NCBI RefSeq assembly: GCF_012273655.1
Contig: NZ_JAAWWP010000006.1
Location: 248,001 to 312,000, forward strand
From: Streptomyces physcomitrii
Lineage (GTDB): Bacteria > Actinomycetota > Actinomycetes > Streptomycetales > Streptomycetaceae
DNA length: 64,000 bases
Direction of reading: 5' to 3'
The notes beneath the pieces were generated by a model that made no database searches, had not been told where the DNA came from, and saw only the letters and a program-made list of their open reading frames with translations. Both the position numbers and the translations under genes were made by a program. The stretch's first letter is position 1, and the number at the start of each line of letters is the position of its first letter. Shown piece after piece: positions 45,462-53,690 of this stretch.

Positions 45462-46738
45462 CGCGGAAGGTCCTTCCCGTGCACGGTGAAACTGTCGATC
45501 AGATCGTCGGCGGGGCAGCGGCCCGCCGAGACATGGCGCTCGGTGAACTCGCCCACCGCCCGCAGCACCCGCTCGCTCGCGCCGATCCGCGGCAGCGCCT
45601 CCAGGGCGGCCCGGAAGACGCGCTGCGCGGCCTCGTGCAGCTCCGGGTCCCGCAGGGCCTCGCGGGCGGCGGTCTCCCACAGCGCGTTGTGCGGGGCGGG
45701 GCCGTCACCGCAGCGTTCGGCGAGCGATTTGACGGTGCGGTAGGCCGTCTCCGCGGCGGCCGGGTCGTCGAAGAGGGCCGTGGTCACCGCGAAGGGCACC
45801 ACCCAGCCGTCCTCGCCCGGCTGCGCGTCGATCATGCGCAGCTCCAGGTGCCCGCGCGGGCGCACCGGTGGGAAGAGGGTGGTCAGGTGGTACTCCAGAT
45901 CGGCCCGGGTCGGTCTTCTGGGCCCGGCGCCCTCGGCCCAGTCGCGGAAGGTGAGCCCCTCCGGCACCGGCCAGGGCCCGGACTCCTCGCGCAGGCACAT
46001 CACGGGCGCGTCCAGGACCCGGCGCGACCAGGCCGTGCGCGGGTCCTCGTCCAGCGCGGGAGCGGCGCTGCGGCCCGGTTCGATGCCGGCCCAGAAGGAC
46101 TGCCGGGTGGACCGCCAGCCGGTGAGCCGGCCCGCGAGGAGCGGGGAGTTGGCGAAGGCCGCCACCAGGACGGGACCGAGGAAGTGGGCGAGCAGCCAGC
46201 GCCGGGAGTGGCCGAGGGGTCCCGGCTCCTCGTATCCGGCGTCGAGGCAGACCTGCACCGAGGCCGAGGCGCACATCATGCCGCGGCCGGCCGGACCGGC
46301 CCGGTCGAGGTAGGTCTCCATCGCGTCGTAGCGCGGTTCGCGCAGCAGCCGCGTGGGCTCGCACCAGGGGTTGGTGCCGTGCCCGGTGAGCGCGAGGCCC
46401 CGGGGGGCGAGCGCCGTACGCAGCAGGTTCAGATCCGCCGTGACGGCGTTGACGCAGTCCATCAGGGCGGGGGCGGGCAGGGAGGAGAGTTCCAGCTGGC
46501 CGCCGGGCTCGACGGTCAGCGGGGAGCTGAGGGGCAGGGCGCGCAGTGCGCGGCAGGTCTCTTCCAGGCGCTCGGCCGTCAGCGGCTCGTGCGGCCGGGC
46601 GGGGTCGTGCAGCAGCCATTCGACCTCGACACCCACGGTGCGGGGCGGGCCGGTCTTGAAGCAGATGCCGTGGACGATGTCGTCCACGTCCGCCACGGAG
46701 ACTCCCGTGTCGGAACTCGTACATTCTCCTTCGGACAT
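45458..46738 (-). CDS. egtA: Ergothioneine-dedicated glutamate-cysteine ligase
   Basis: A 426-residue GCS2-type ligase: GVEVEWLLHDP at the start of the ATP-grasp-like fold, PGGQLELSSLP, ASASVQVCLDAG, RGHLELRMIDAQ. It makes gamma-glutamylcysteine, the sulfur donor of EgtB. ATG 46738 has AGGAG about 9 bp upstream. It is first in the operon; all four egt genes overlap by ATGA. The pyridoxal-phosphate lyase egtE is not in the window and must be elsewhere, as in other actinobacteria. Confidence 0.95.
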   Translation of the reverse strand: MSEGECTSSDTGVSVADVDDIVHGICFKTGPPRTVGVEVEWLLHDPARPHEPLTAERLEETCRALRALPLSSPLTVEPGGQLELSSLPAPALMDCVNAVTADLNLLRTALAPRGLALTGHGTNPWCEPTRLLREPRYDAMETYLDRAGPAGRGMMCASASVQVCLDAGYEEPGPLGHSRRWLLAHFLGPVLVAAFANSPLLAGRLTGWRSTRQSFWAGIEPGRSAAPALDEDPRTAWSRRVLDAPVMCLREESGPWPVPEGLTFRDWAEGAGPRRPTRADLEYHLTTLFPPVRPRGHLELRMIDAQPGEDGWVVPFAVTTALFDDPAAAETAYRTVKSLAERCGDGPAPHNALWETAAREALRDPELHEAAQRVFRAALEALPRIGASERVLRAVGEFTERHVSAGRCPADDLIDSFTVHGKDLPR

Positions 46739-47199
46739 CCCAGGGTTCTCCTGATCTCCGTTCGGCGCAAAGGCGGGCACGGTGGCGCCCACCCGTACAG
46801 CCAAAACCTTCTCGGCGGATCCCACAAGAGTGCCCAAGCCGGGCGAAAGCTTCCCGTCGTGGCGGCCTCGCGTGCCCGGACCCTCGCGCTCTCCCGGTTC
46901 CCGGGATCGCCCGGGGTATGCCCGGGGCTGCGGCGGGGGCGGCGCCGGAGACCGGCACCGCCCCCTGGTGGTGCAGACAAGGGACATTCTCGCCGAGAGG
47001 GCGCGCGGTGTCGCGCTGGAGGGCGACCGTGCGTGCGCGGGCCCGGGCGCGGAGGGTTGGTGCGCGCGCCCGCGTACGAGGGCGGCGCGCACGGCGGCGC
47101 ACCGGAGCGGGCCCGGGCGCGCACGGGCGTGCGAGCGCCCGGGGTGCGCCGGGAGTACGGGGGAGTGGGGGAGCGCGTCAGGGGTGGGCGCGGGGCGCC
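46739..47199. other. Non-coding region upstream of egtA (461 bp)
   Basis: The egtA promoter must lie in the left 150 bp, where T- and A-richer patches occur (around 46801-46835), but no clear -35/-10 pair is visible. The right part (47020-47170) is almost pure GC with alternating GCGC runs. No gene is supported on either strand. Confidence 0.5.
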
Positions 47200-47664
47200 T
47201 CAGTGCCAGCCGTAGCGCTCGCGCAGCCGGTTCACCACCAGGTCGAAGCGGCCGCGGTCCAGGGCGCAGGCCTCGCGCCGCATGCCCTTCTCGTGCACCC
47301 GCAGCACCCGGTCGAGGTCGACCCAGGAGTCGCGGCCCGCGCTGTCCCAGGGGCCGCTGCCGATCGGCACCCACTCCCGGTCGTTCGCGTGCCGCTTGCT
47401 GGACAGCTGGACGGCGAGCAGGGTGCTGCCCGCCTCCCGGGCCACCACCAGGACCGGCCGGTCCTTGCCGCGCCCGTCGTTCTCCTCGTAGGGCACCCAT
47501 GTCCAGACGATCTCCCCGGGGTCGGGGTCGCCGTCGTGCGCCGGCGCGTACTCGGTGCGCACCCGGCCCACCCGCGCGGGGTCCGCCTGGGTGGTGGCGG
47601 TGGGACCGGAGCGGCCGGGACCGGCGGGTGCCCCGCCGCGGGGTGGTTCGGTGTGGGCTGTCAC
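47200..47664 (-). CDS. PemK/MazF-like protein (growth-inhibitor fold)
   Basis: About 154 residues. Following a Pro/Gly-rich N-terminus, PGEIVWTWVPYEENDGRGKDRPVLVVAREAGSTLLAVQLSSK is the PemK/MazF beta-barrel pattern, and SWVDLDRVLRVHEKGMRREACALD continues it. MazF-type toxins are RNases, but no antitoxin gene lies adjacent and the fold also occurs in non-toxic proteins. The start is uncertain; GTG 47664 is used because the upstream frame overlaps the divergent lacI gene. Confidence 0.75.
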   Translation of the reverse strand: MTAHTEPPRGGAPAGPGRSGPTATTQADPARVGRVRTEYAPAHDGDPDPGEIVWTWVPYEENDGRGKDRPVLVVAREAGSTLLAVQLSSKRHANDREWVPIGSGPWDSAGRDSWVDLDRVLRVHEKGMRREACALDRGRFDLVVNRLRERYGWH

Positions 47665-47938
47665 GGCGGCCACGTTAGAGAAGGCGCCCGCGCGGCCGGT
47701 GCGCGGGGTCGCCCACTCCGGCGCGTGGACCCCAAAGGGCGCCCGCGCGCTGAGCACGTACGACCCCGTTCCGCGCCGGGGTGCGCTCCCCGCTCGGCGC
47801 TCCCCGCTCCTCCGTCGCCCGCCCCGTTCCTCCGGCGCCCGTCGCGCGCGTACGGCCACGTCAGCGGTCCGCACCGCCGACGGCCGCCCCGTATCCGCCG
47901 GTTCGCCGCACCGCCCCGCGTGGCAGGATGCACAGGTC

Positions 47939-49000
47939 ATGAGGCATATTCCGGAGGAACCCGAGGCGCAGGGCGCGCCACCTCGCGTCCCTCGGCAGCG
48001 GTCCACGGGCGCGGTGCCGACCAGCGCCGATGTCGCCCGCCGCGCGGGAGTCTCCCGGGCCACGGTCTCCTATGTGCTCAACAACGCCACCGCGGTGCGC
48101 ATCAGCGAGCCCACCCGCCGCCGGGTGCGCGAGGCCGCCCGGGAGCTCGGCTACGTCCCGCACGCCGCCGCCCGCAGCCTGCGCGCCGGGCAGAGCCGGA
48201 TGGTCCTGATGCCCGCGCCGGGCGCCCCGGTCGGCGCCCTCTACCACCGCTTCTTCCACGACCTCCAGTGGGCGCTGAGCCGCCTGGACTACACCGTGGT
48301 GCAGTACGGCAGCGCCGGTCTCACGGGCGACGAGGCCGCCCTCGCCTGGGCGGAGCTGCGGCCGGTAGCCGTGGTGGCGCCCGGCATCCACGAGCTGGGG
48401 CCCGCGGGCGTCGCCGTTCTCAAGCGCTCCGGCGCCCGTGCGGTGATCACCGTCGGACCCTGCCCGGTGGAGGGCGCGCACGCCCTGCTCACCGACCACG
48501 GCGAGGTCGGGCGCTGCGCCGCGGAGCACCTGCTGGCCCGCGGCCGCCGGCGCCTCGGGGTCGTCATGCCGGAGCAGCCCGCCCTCGCCGTGTACGCGCG
48601 CGCCCGCCTCGCCGGGGTCCGGGCGGCGGCCGCCCGGGTGGGCGCCGAGGTCACCGAACTGCCCCTGGCCTACGAGGAGACGGCGGCGGCCCGGCTCGCC
48701 GCCGACTGGCCCGAGCGGGGCGTGGACGGCGTCTTCGCCTACAGCGACGAGTACGCGATGCTCCTGATGGCGGCCCTCCAGGACCGGGGCATCCGGGTGC
48801 CCGCGGACACCGCGGTGGTCGGCGTCGACGACCTGATGCTCGGCAGACTGCTGCGCCCGCGCCTGACCACGGTACGGATGGACCTGCCCTCGGCCCAGGA
48901 GCTGGCCGAACTGGTGGACCGCACGGTGCGCCATCCGGGCACCTCACCGACCGTGCGCGATCTGCTCGGCGTCACACTGGTCGCGCGCGAGTCGAGCTGA
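47939..49000 (+). CDS. LacI-family transcriptional regulator
   Basis: A 353-residue protein: helix-turn-helix TSADVARRAGVSRATVSYVLNNATAVRISEPTRRRVREAARELGY (residues about 27-72) and a periplasmic-binding-like domain (SRMVLMPAPG, GVFAYSDEYAMLLM, VVGVDDLMLG). No sugar-use genes are nearby, so its target is not evident. ATG 47939 lies after a GGTC-type weak ribosome site. Divergent from the PemK-like gene. Confidence 0.93.
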   Translation: MRHIPEEPEAQGAPPRVPRQRSTGAVPTSADVARRAGVSRATVSYVLNNATAVRISEPTRRRVREAARELGYVPHAAARSLRAGQSRMVLMPAPGAPVGALYHRFFHDLQWALSRLDYTVVQYGSAGLTGDEAALAWAELRPVAVVAPGIHELGPAGVAVLKRSGARAVITVGPCPVEGAHALLTDHGEVGRCAAEHLLARGRRRLGVVMPEQPALAVYARARLAGVRAAAARVGAEVTELPLAYEETAAARLAADWPERGVDGVFAYSDEYAMLLMAALQDRGIRVPADTAVVGVDDLMLGRLLRPRLTTVRMDLPSAQELAELVDRTVRHPGTSPTVRDLLGVTLVARESS

Positions 49001-49100
49001 GGACCGTAAGGGCTGAGCTGAGAACCGTACGGCAGGGCAGGCACGGCGCGTACGGCGAGCACCGCTCGGGCGGCGGGCACGGCAGCCACGGAACGCACGA

Positions 49101-49131
49101 CAGCGGGCGCACCCCCAGGGCGCGCCCGCTG
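49101..49131. terminator. Hairpin between lacI and thioredoxin genes
   Basis: A 10-bp perfect stem CAGCGGGCGC/GCGCCCGCTG (49101-49110 with 49122-49131), between two convergent genes. Confidence 0.6.
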
Positions 49132-49165
49132 CCTGCCTGCCGGTCGCTCTGCTCTCCGCCGGGGC

Positions 49166-49564
49166 TCAGGCCCCGGGCTCGGCGCCGCCCGCCTGCTGGG
49201 CGGCCTCCGCCTCCGCGATCGACTTGCGTACCTCGTCCATGTCGAGATTCCGGGCCTGCCCGATCACGTCCACCAGGGCGGACTCCGGCAGGGCGCCGGG
49301 CTGCGCGAACACGGCCACCTGGTCGCGGACGATCATCAGGGTCGGGATCGACTGGATGTTGAAGGCCTGGGCCAGTTCCGGCTGGGCCTCCGTGTCGATC
49401 TTGCCGAAGACCAGGTCCGGGTTGGACTCGGCGGCCTTCTCGTAAACGGGGGCGAACTGGCGGCACGGACCGCACCAGGAGGCCCAGAAGTCGATCAGGA
49501 CGAAGGCGTTGTCCGTGACCGTCTGGTCGAAGTTCTCCTTGGTGAGTTCCACTGTGCTGGTCAT
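49166..49564 (-). CDS. trxA: Thioredoxin
   Basis: A 132-residue thioredoxin: DFWASWCGPCRQFAPVYE with redox Cys31/Cys34, cis-Pro in SIPTLMI, and a C-terminal Ala/Glu tail of about 20 residues longer than E. coli TrxA. ATG 49564 is the first Met of the family start (MTSTVELTKENFDQTV). A sigma-R-type promoter lies 64-89 bp upstream. Divergent from the disulfide oxidoreductase gene. Confidence 0.96.
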   Translation of the reverse strand: MTSTVELTKENFDQTVTDNAFVLIDFWASWCGPCRQFAPVYEKAAESNPDLVFGKIDTEAQPELAQAFNIQSIPTLMIVRDQVAVFAQPGALPESALVDVIGQARNLDMDEVRKSIAEAEAAQQAGGAEPGA

Positions 49565-49627
49565 GGTGTCCCCTCGATCGGATATCGGATGGCGGCGGGT
49601 CGATTCGTACCGGCTTCCGCTGCACAC

Positions 49628-49653
49628 AACGGTGCCTGTTCGCCATGTATTCC
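49628..49653 (-). promoter_or_regulatory. Sigma-R-type promoter (GGAAT-N18-GTT) of thioredoxin
   Basis: On the minus strand GGAAT (49653-49649) and GTT (49630-49628) are exactly 18 bp apart, the consensus for SigR, the Streptomyces thiol-stress sigma factor whose known targets include thioredoxin genes. The start of transcription would be near 49621, leaving a leader of about 57 nt. Confidence 0.8.
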
Positions 49654-49703
49654 GCGCGCGTACCCGTGTGGCCCCCGCGCACACCTCGGTCCAGACTGGC
49701 GTC

Positions 49704-51188
49704 ATGACGTCAAGCGCGAACACCGGTGGGACAGGCGAGCAGAGCGGCAGGACCGGCGGGACGGACGGCGGGACCAGTGAGTACGACGTGGTGGTGCTCG
49801 GCGCCGGGCCGGTGGGCGAGAACTTCGCCGAACGCGCGCGGGCGGCGGGGCTGAGCGTGGCGGTGGTGGAGAGCGAACTCGTCGGCGGCGAGTGCTCCTA
49901 CTGGGCGTGCATGCCCAGCAAGGCGCTGCTGCGGCCGGTGATCACCCAGGCCGACGCCCGCCGGGTGCCCGGGGTGCGGGGGCAGGTCGAGGGGCCGCTC
50001 GACGCCGAGGCGGTGCTCGCCCACCGGGACGCCTTCGCCTCCCAGTGGAAGGACGACGGCCAGGTCCAGTGGCTGGACGGCATCGGGGCCCGCCTCTACC
50101 GGGGGCAGGGCCGGCTGGACGGCACCCGGCGGGTCACCGTCACCGCCGCCGACGGCGCCCGGCGCACCCTGACCGCCCGGCACGCCGTCGCCGTCTGCAC
50201 CGGCAGCCGGGCCGTGCTGCCCCAGCTGCCCGGCATGGACGGGGCGCGGCCCTGGACCAGCCGCGAGGCGACCAGCGCCGAGTCGGTGCCGCCCCGGCTC
50301 GCGGTGGTCGGCGGCGGAGTGGTCGGCGTGGAGATGGCCACCGCCTGGCAGGCGCTCGGCTCCCGGGTGACCCTGCTCGCCCGGGACCGGGGGCTGCTGC
50401 CGCGGATGGAGCCCTTCGCGGGCGAACTCGTCGCCGAGTCGCTGCGCGGCGCCGGGGCCGAGGTGCGCCTCGGGGTCTCGGTCACCTCCGTGCACCGGGA
50501 GGGCGGCACCGTCACCCTCGGGCTCGACGACGGCGGGAGCGTCCAGGCCGAGGAGGTCCTCTTCGCGACCGGCCGCGCCCCGCGCACCGAGGACCTCGGC
50601 CTGGAGACGGTCGGCCTCGAACCGGGCGGCTGGCTGGACGTGGACGACAGCTGCCGGGTGCACGGCTTCGACTGGCTGTACGCGGTCGGTGACGTCAACC
50701 ACCGGGCACTCCTCACCCATCAGGGCAAGTACCAGGCCCGGATCGCGGGCGCCGCCCTCGCCGCCCGCGCCCAGGGCGTCCCCCTCCTGGAGAGCGACCC
50801 CTGGGGCGCCCACGCGGCGACCGCCGACCACCGGGCCGTACCGCAGGTCGTCTTCACCGATCCCGAGGTGGCCGCGGTCGGCCCCACCCTCGCCGAGGCC
50901 GAGGCGGCGGGCCACCGGGTGCGCGCGGTGGACTACGACCTGTCCGGGGTCGCCGGGGCCGCCCTCTTCGTCGACGGCTACCGGGGGAAGGCCCGGATGC
51001 TCGTCGACCTGGACCGCGAGGTGCTCCTCGGCGTCACCTTCGTCGGCCCCGGCGTCGGCGAACTCCTGCAGTCGGCCACCCTCGCCGTCGCCGGGGAGAT
51101 CCCGGTCGAGCGCCTGTGGCACGCCGTGCCCGCGTATCCGACGATCAGCGAGGTGTGGCTGCGCCTCCTGGAGACGTACCGGGGCTGA
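49704..51188 (+). CDS. FAD/NAD(P)-dependent pyridine-nucleotide disulfide oxidoreductase (lipoamide dehydrogenase-like)
   Basis: A 494-residue flavoprotein. FAD motif VVVLGAGPVGENFAE; redox Cys64/Cys69 in GGECSYWACMPSK; NAD motif VVGGGVVGVEMAT; FAD motif YAVGDVNH. The C-terminal HAHPTxSE motif of lipoamide dehydrogenases reads HAVPAYPTISE, so the base-position His is Tyr. It may be a disulfide or quinone reductase rather than a PDH subunit, and its divergence from a SigR-type thioredoxin suggests a redox-stress role. ATG 49704 follows the intergenic promoter zone. Confidence 0.88.
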   Translation: MTSSANTGGTGEQSGRTGGTDGGTSEYDVVVLGAGPVGENFAERARAAGLSVAVVESELVGGECSYWACMPSKALLRPVITQADARRVPGVRGQVEGPLDAEAVLAHRDAFASQWKDDGQVQWLDGIGARLYRGQGRLDGTRRVTVTAADGARRTLTARHAVAVCTGSRAVLPQLPGMDGARPWTSREATSAESVPPRLAVVGGGVVGVEMATAWQALGSRVTLLARDRGLLPRMEPFAGELVAESLRGAGAEVRLGVSVTSVHREGGTVTLGLDDGGSVQAEEVLFATGRAPRTEDLGLETVGLEPGGWLDVDDSCRVHGFDWLYAVGDVNHRALLTHQGKYQARIAGAALAARAQGVPLLESDPWGAHAATADHRAVPQVVFTDPEVAAVGPTLAEAEAAGHRVRAVDYDLSGVAGAALFVDGYRGKARMLVDLDREVLLGVTFVGPGVGELLQSATLAVAGEIPVERLWHAVPAYPTISEVWLRLLETYRG

Positions 51189-51238
51189 CGTACGGCGGCT
51201 GAGGTACCGCCGCGAGAGGCGCGGTGACGCGGGGCGGC

Positions 51239-52393
51239 TCAGCGCCTGGCCGCCCGCAGCACCACGAACTTCGGTGCGCTCGCGACCAGTCGGCTGCCGC
51301 CGAACAGGCGCCGGAGCTTGGCGTGGTAGCCGAGGTGGCGGTTGCCGACGACCCACAGCTCGCCGCCCGGGCGCAGCGCGCGGCGGGCGCCGGTGAACAT
51401 CCGCCAGGCCGTGGTGTCGGTGGTCGCCTGGTGGCTGTGGAAGGGGGGATTGCACAGGACGAGGTCCAGGGAGCCCGGCGGGAAGTCCGCGAGCCCGTCG
51501 CCGACCCGGAACTCGGCCGCGCGGTCCGCCCCGAGGTTCTCGCGGAAGGTGGCCTCCGCCGAGGCGAGCGCCTGGTACGACTCGTCGGTGAAGTGCAGCC
51601 GGGCGCCGGGTTCGGCGAGCGCCAGGGCGGTGCCGACGACCCCGTTGCCGCAGCCGAGGTCGGCGACCTCGGCGGTGCCGAGCCCGGTCGGCAGGTGCTG
51701 GAGGAAGAAGCGGGTGCCGATGTCGAGGTGGCTCGCGCAGAAGACCCCGGCGTGGTTGGTGACCGTACGGCCGGCGAGCACGCCGGTGTCCGGGGGCAGC
51801 GCGTACCGGTGCGGCCAGGGGTTGGCGGGGGCCTCGTCCCGCTCGCTCCCGGGGCGCGGGGCGCAGAAGACGAGCCGCGCCTTGCGCTCGGCCAGGGAGG
51901 TCGTCGTCGGGCCGAGGATCTGCTCGAAGAGCCGCAGGGTGGAGGTGTGGATCTCCTTCACCATGCCCGTGGCGAGGACGGTGGTCCCCTCGTGCACCGA
52001 CGGGGCGAGCCGGTGCAGCTGGTCCTCCAGGAAGGCCAGCGACTTCGGCACCCGGACCAGGAGCAGGTCGATCCGGTCCGGCGGCGCCTCCCGGGAGGTG
52101 AGCAGGGTGGCGGCGTCCGGAGCGTGGCCCGCCGCGGCGAGGTTGGCCCGGGTCGCCTCCCGCGCCAGGTAGGAGTCGGTGATCAGCACCGGTCCGCGGT
52201 CCGCGAGCGCGGTGGTCAGCGCACCCCAGCGGTCGCCGACCAGGACCGGCCGGGCCGCCTTCGGCCCCTGCTCGGCGAGGTGCCGCAGCAGATAGGCGTC
52301 GGCGGCGTCCCAGGCACGGAACCGCTCCCGCGGATCGTCGGGAAAACGGTGGAGTGTCAGCTCGCCCCAGGGCGTCGGGAAAGGGTCGTTCAT
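51239..52393 (-). CDS. Class I SAM methyltransferase, RlmG/RsmC-like (rRNA guanine-N2)
   Basis: A 384-residue protein. The N-terminal half is a degenerate methyltransferase-like domain (VLVGDRWGALTTALADRG); the C-terminal half has the SAM motif VADLGCGNGVVGTALA and catalytic NPPF (VLCNPPFHSH), as in RsmC/RlmG enzymes that methylate guanine N2 in rRNA. Start ATG 52393 fits the family. Convergent with the oxidoreductase gene. Confidence 0.9.
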   Translation of the reverse strand: MNDPFPTPWGELTLHRFPDDPRERFRAWDAADAYLLRHLAEQGPKAARPVLVGDRWGALTTALADRGPVLITDSYLAREATRANLAAAGHAPDAATLLTSREAPPDRIDLLLVRVPKSLAFLEDQLHRLAPSVHEGTTVLATGMVKEIHTSTLRLFEQILGPTTTSLAERKARLVFCAPRPGSERDEAPANPWPHRYALPPDTGVLAGRTVTNHAGVFCASHLDIGTRFFLQHLPTGLGTAEVADLGCGNGVVGTALALAEPGARLHFTDESYQALASAEATFRENLGADRAAEFRVGDGLADFPPGSLDLVLCNPPFHSHQATTDTTAWRMFTGARRALRPGGELWVVGNRHLGYHAKLRRLFGGSRLVASAPKFVVLRAARR

Positions 52394-52475
52394 CGTGCGA
52401 CCAGGCTAGCCGAGCGGCGAGGGGGGAGCGGCGGCCGTCCGCCCTCACCCCCCCCGCCATGTCAGCGGGCCGGGC

Positions 52476-52838
52476 TCACCCGGGGAACTCGCCCCCGAGC
52501 GCCGCCGCCAGGCGCAGATGCGGGACCGCCTCCTCGTCGCGGCCCTGGCGCTGGAGCGTGCGGCCCAGCATCAGCCGGGCGTACTGCTCCACCGGATCGC
52601 CCTCCACCAGTACGCGCAGCTCCCGTTCGGCGCGGGAGAGCTGGGCGGAGTGGTAGTAGGCGCGGGCGAGCAGGAGCCGGGTGTCCTGGCGGCCGGGCTC
52701 CTCCGCGACGAGGTCCGCCAGGATGCGCGCGGCCGGGGCGAACTCCTTGGCGTCGAAGTACATCCGCGCCCGCGACCAGCGCTCCGCCGATGTCCCGTGG
52801 GTGTAGTAGGTGCTGTCGTCCTGCCGCTTCACGTTCAC
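52476..52838 (-). CDS. Tetratricopeptide-repeat protein
   Basis: A 120-residue protein with three TPR-like helical pairs (SRARMYFDAKEFAPAARILADLVAEEP; RLLLARAYYHSAQLSRAERELRVLVEGDP; ARLMLGRTLQRQGRDEEAVPHLRLAAAL). A small soluble scaffold; partner unknown. GGAGGCAC lies upstream of ATG 52838. Confidence 0.88.
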   Translation of the reverse strand: MNVKRQDDSTYYTHGTSAERWSRARMYFDAKEFAPAARILADLVAEEPGRQDTRLLLARAYYHSAQLSRAERELRVLVEGDPVEQYARLMLGRTLQRQGRDEEAVPHLRLAAALGGEFPG

Positions 52839-52866
52839 AGGTGCCTCCTTCGGCCGCTGTCAACGC

Positions 52867-52913
52867 GGGCGGTGGCACCGGCATTCCCGGCCGGGTGCCG
52901 GGTGCCACCGCCC
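52867..52913 (-). terminator. Hairpin after the lipoprotein gene
   Basis: Arms 52867-52883 and 52896-52913 pair over 17 bp with one bulged G and a 12-nt loop, between the lipoprotein stop (52940, minus) and the TPR gene start. Confidence 0.75.
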
Positions 52914-52939
52914 GGCCGCCACTCCGGGATGAAACCCGG

Positions 52940-53446
52940 CTACTTCTCCGGGAAGAAGGCGAGCACCGCCGCCCCCTCGGCAAGGGACTTCACCCGGAAG
53001 CCGAGGCCGTTGAGGCCCCCGGTGCCGCCCTCGCCCACCTGGGTCTGCAGGAAGGTGCCGCCGCGGCCGGTGCCCTCGACGACCACCGAGGAGGAGGTGA
53101 CCCGCGCGATGGAGAAGTCCGTGATCTCGAAGCGCCCGTCGAGCGCGATCTCGGTGGGCTCGGAGACGGTGATCTCGCACCGCCCGTCGAAGCAGGCGCC
53201 GACATCGGTGCCGTCCGCGGCGGAGGTGCCCGTGGGCGAGGGCTTCGCCGTGGGAGAGGCGGACGGGGAGGGCTTCCGGGCGGGCGTCTTGGACGGCGTG
53301 GCCCGCTTCCCGGCGGAGGACGGCGCCGACCCCCGTGCGGCGCCGTCCTCCTTGTCCTCCCCTCCGCAGCCCGCGAGGGCCAGCACCAGCCCCAGTGACA
53401 CCGAGGCCACCGCCGTTCCCGTGCTCCGGTACCCGTACGCGCCCAT
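52940..53446 (-). CDS. Putative lipoprotein of unknown function
   Basis: A 168-residue protein. Signal peptide with lipobox LALAGC (Cys near residue 27), a Lys/Ser/Pro-rich linker and a small beta domain with two Cys (GACFDGRCEITV) that would face outward. No known domain recognised. Divergent from the membrane-protein gene at 53691. Confidence 0.8.
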   Translation of the reverse strand: MGAYGYRSTGTAVASVSLGLVLALAGCGGEDKEDGAARGSAPSSAGKRATPSKTPARKPSPSASPTAKPSPTGTSAADGTDVGACFDGRCEITVSEPTEIALDGRFEITDFSIARVTSSSVVVEGTGRGGTFLQTQVGEGGTGGLNGLGFRVKSLAEGAAVLAFFPEK

Positions 53447-53690
53447 CGCCCACTCCTCGCTCTCGTCCCGCCGTGCCCGGTCGCGCGGCAGGCGGCCGAT
53501 GGTGCCATGCGGCAGTCAACCGGCCATTCGCACACGGCTGTTGTACGGGGCCGGGCTCGGGAGGGGTCCCGGGGAGGGGCTTCCGCCTGCCGCCGGTCCG
53601 CTGCCGTCGCACGCGCCGGGACCGGTCCCGGGCCGGGGCCCGGACAATGCGGCACCGCGCGCACGCGTCTCGTGACAGGGGGAGATCAGG

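Noticed and set aside
47200..47664. PemK-like gene as a toxin-antitoxin module
   Set aside because: No antitoxin-like small gene lies next to it; the divergent neighbour is a full-length LacI regulator.
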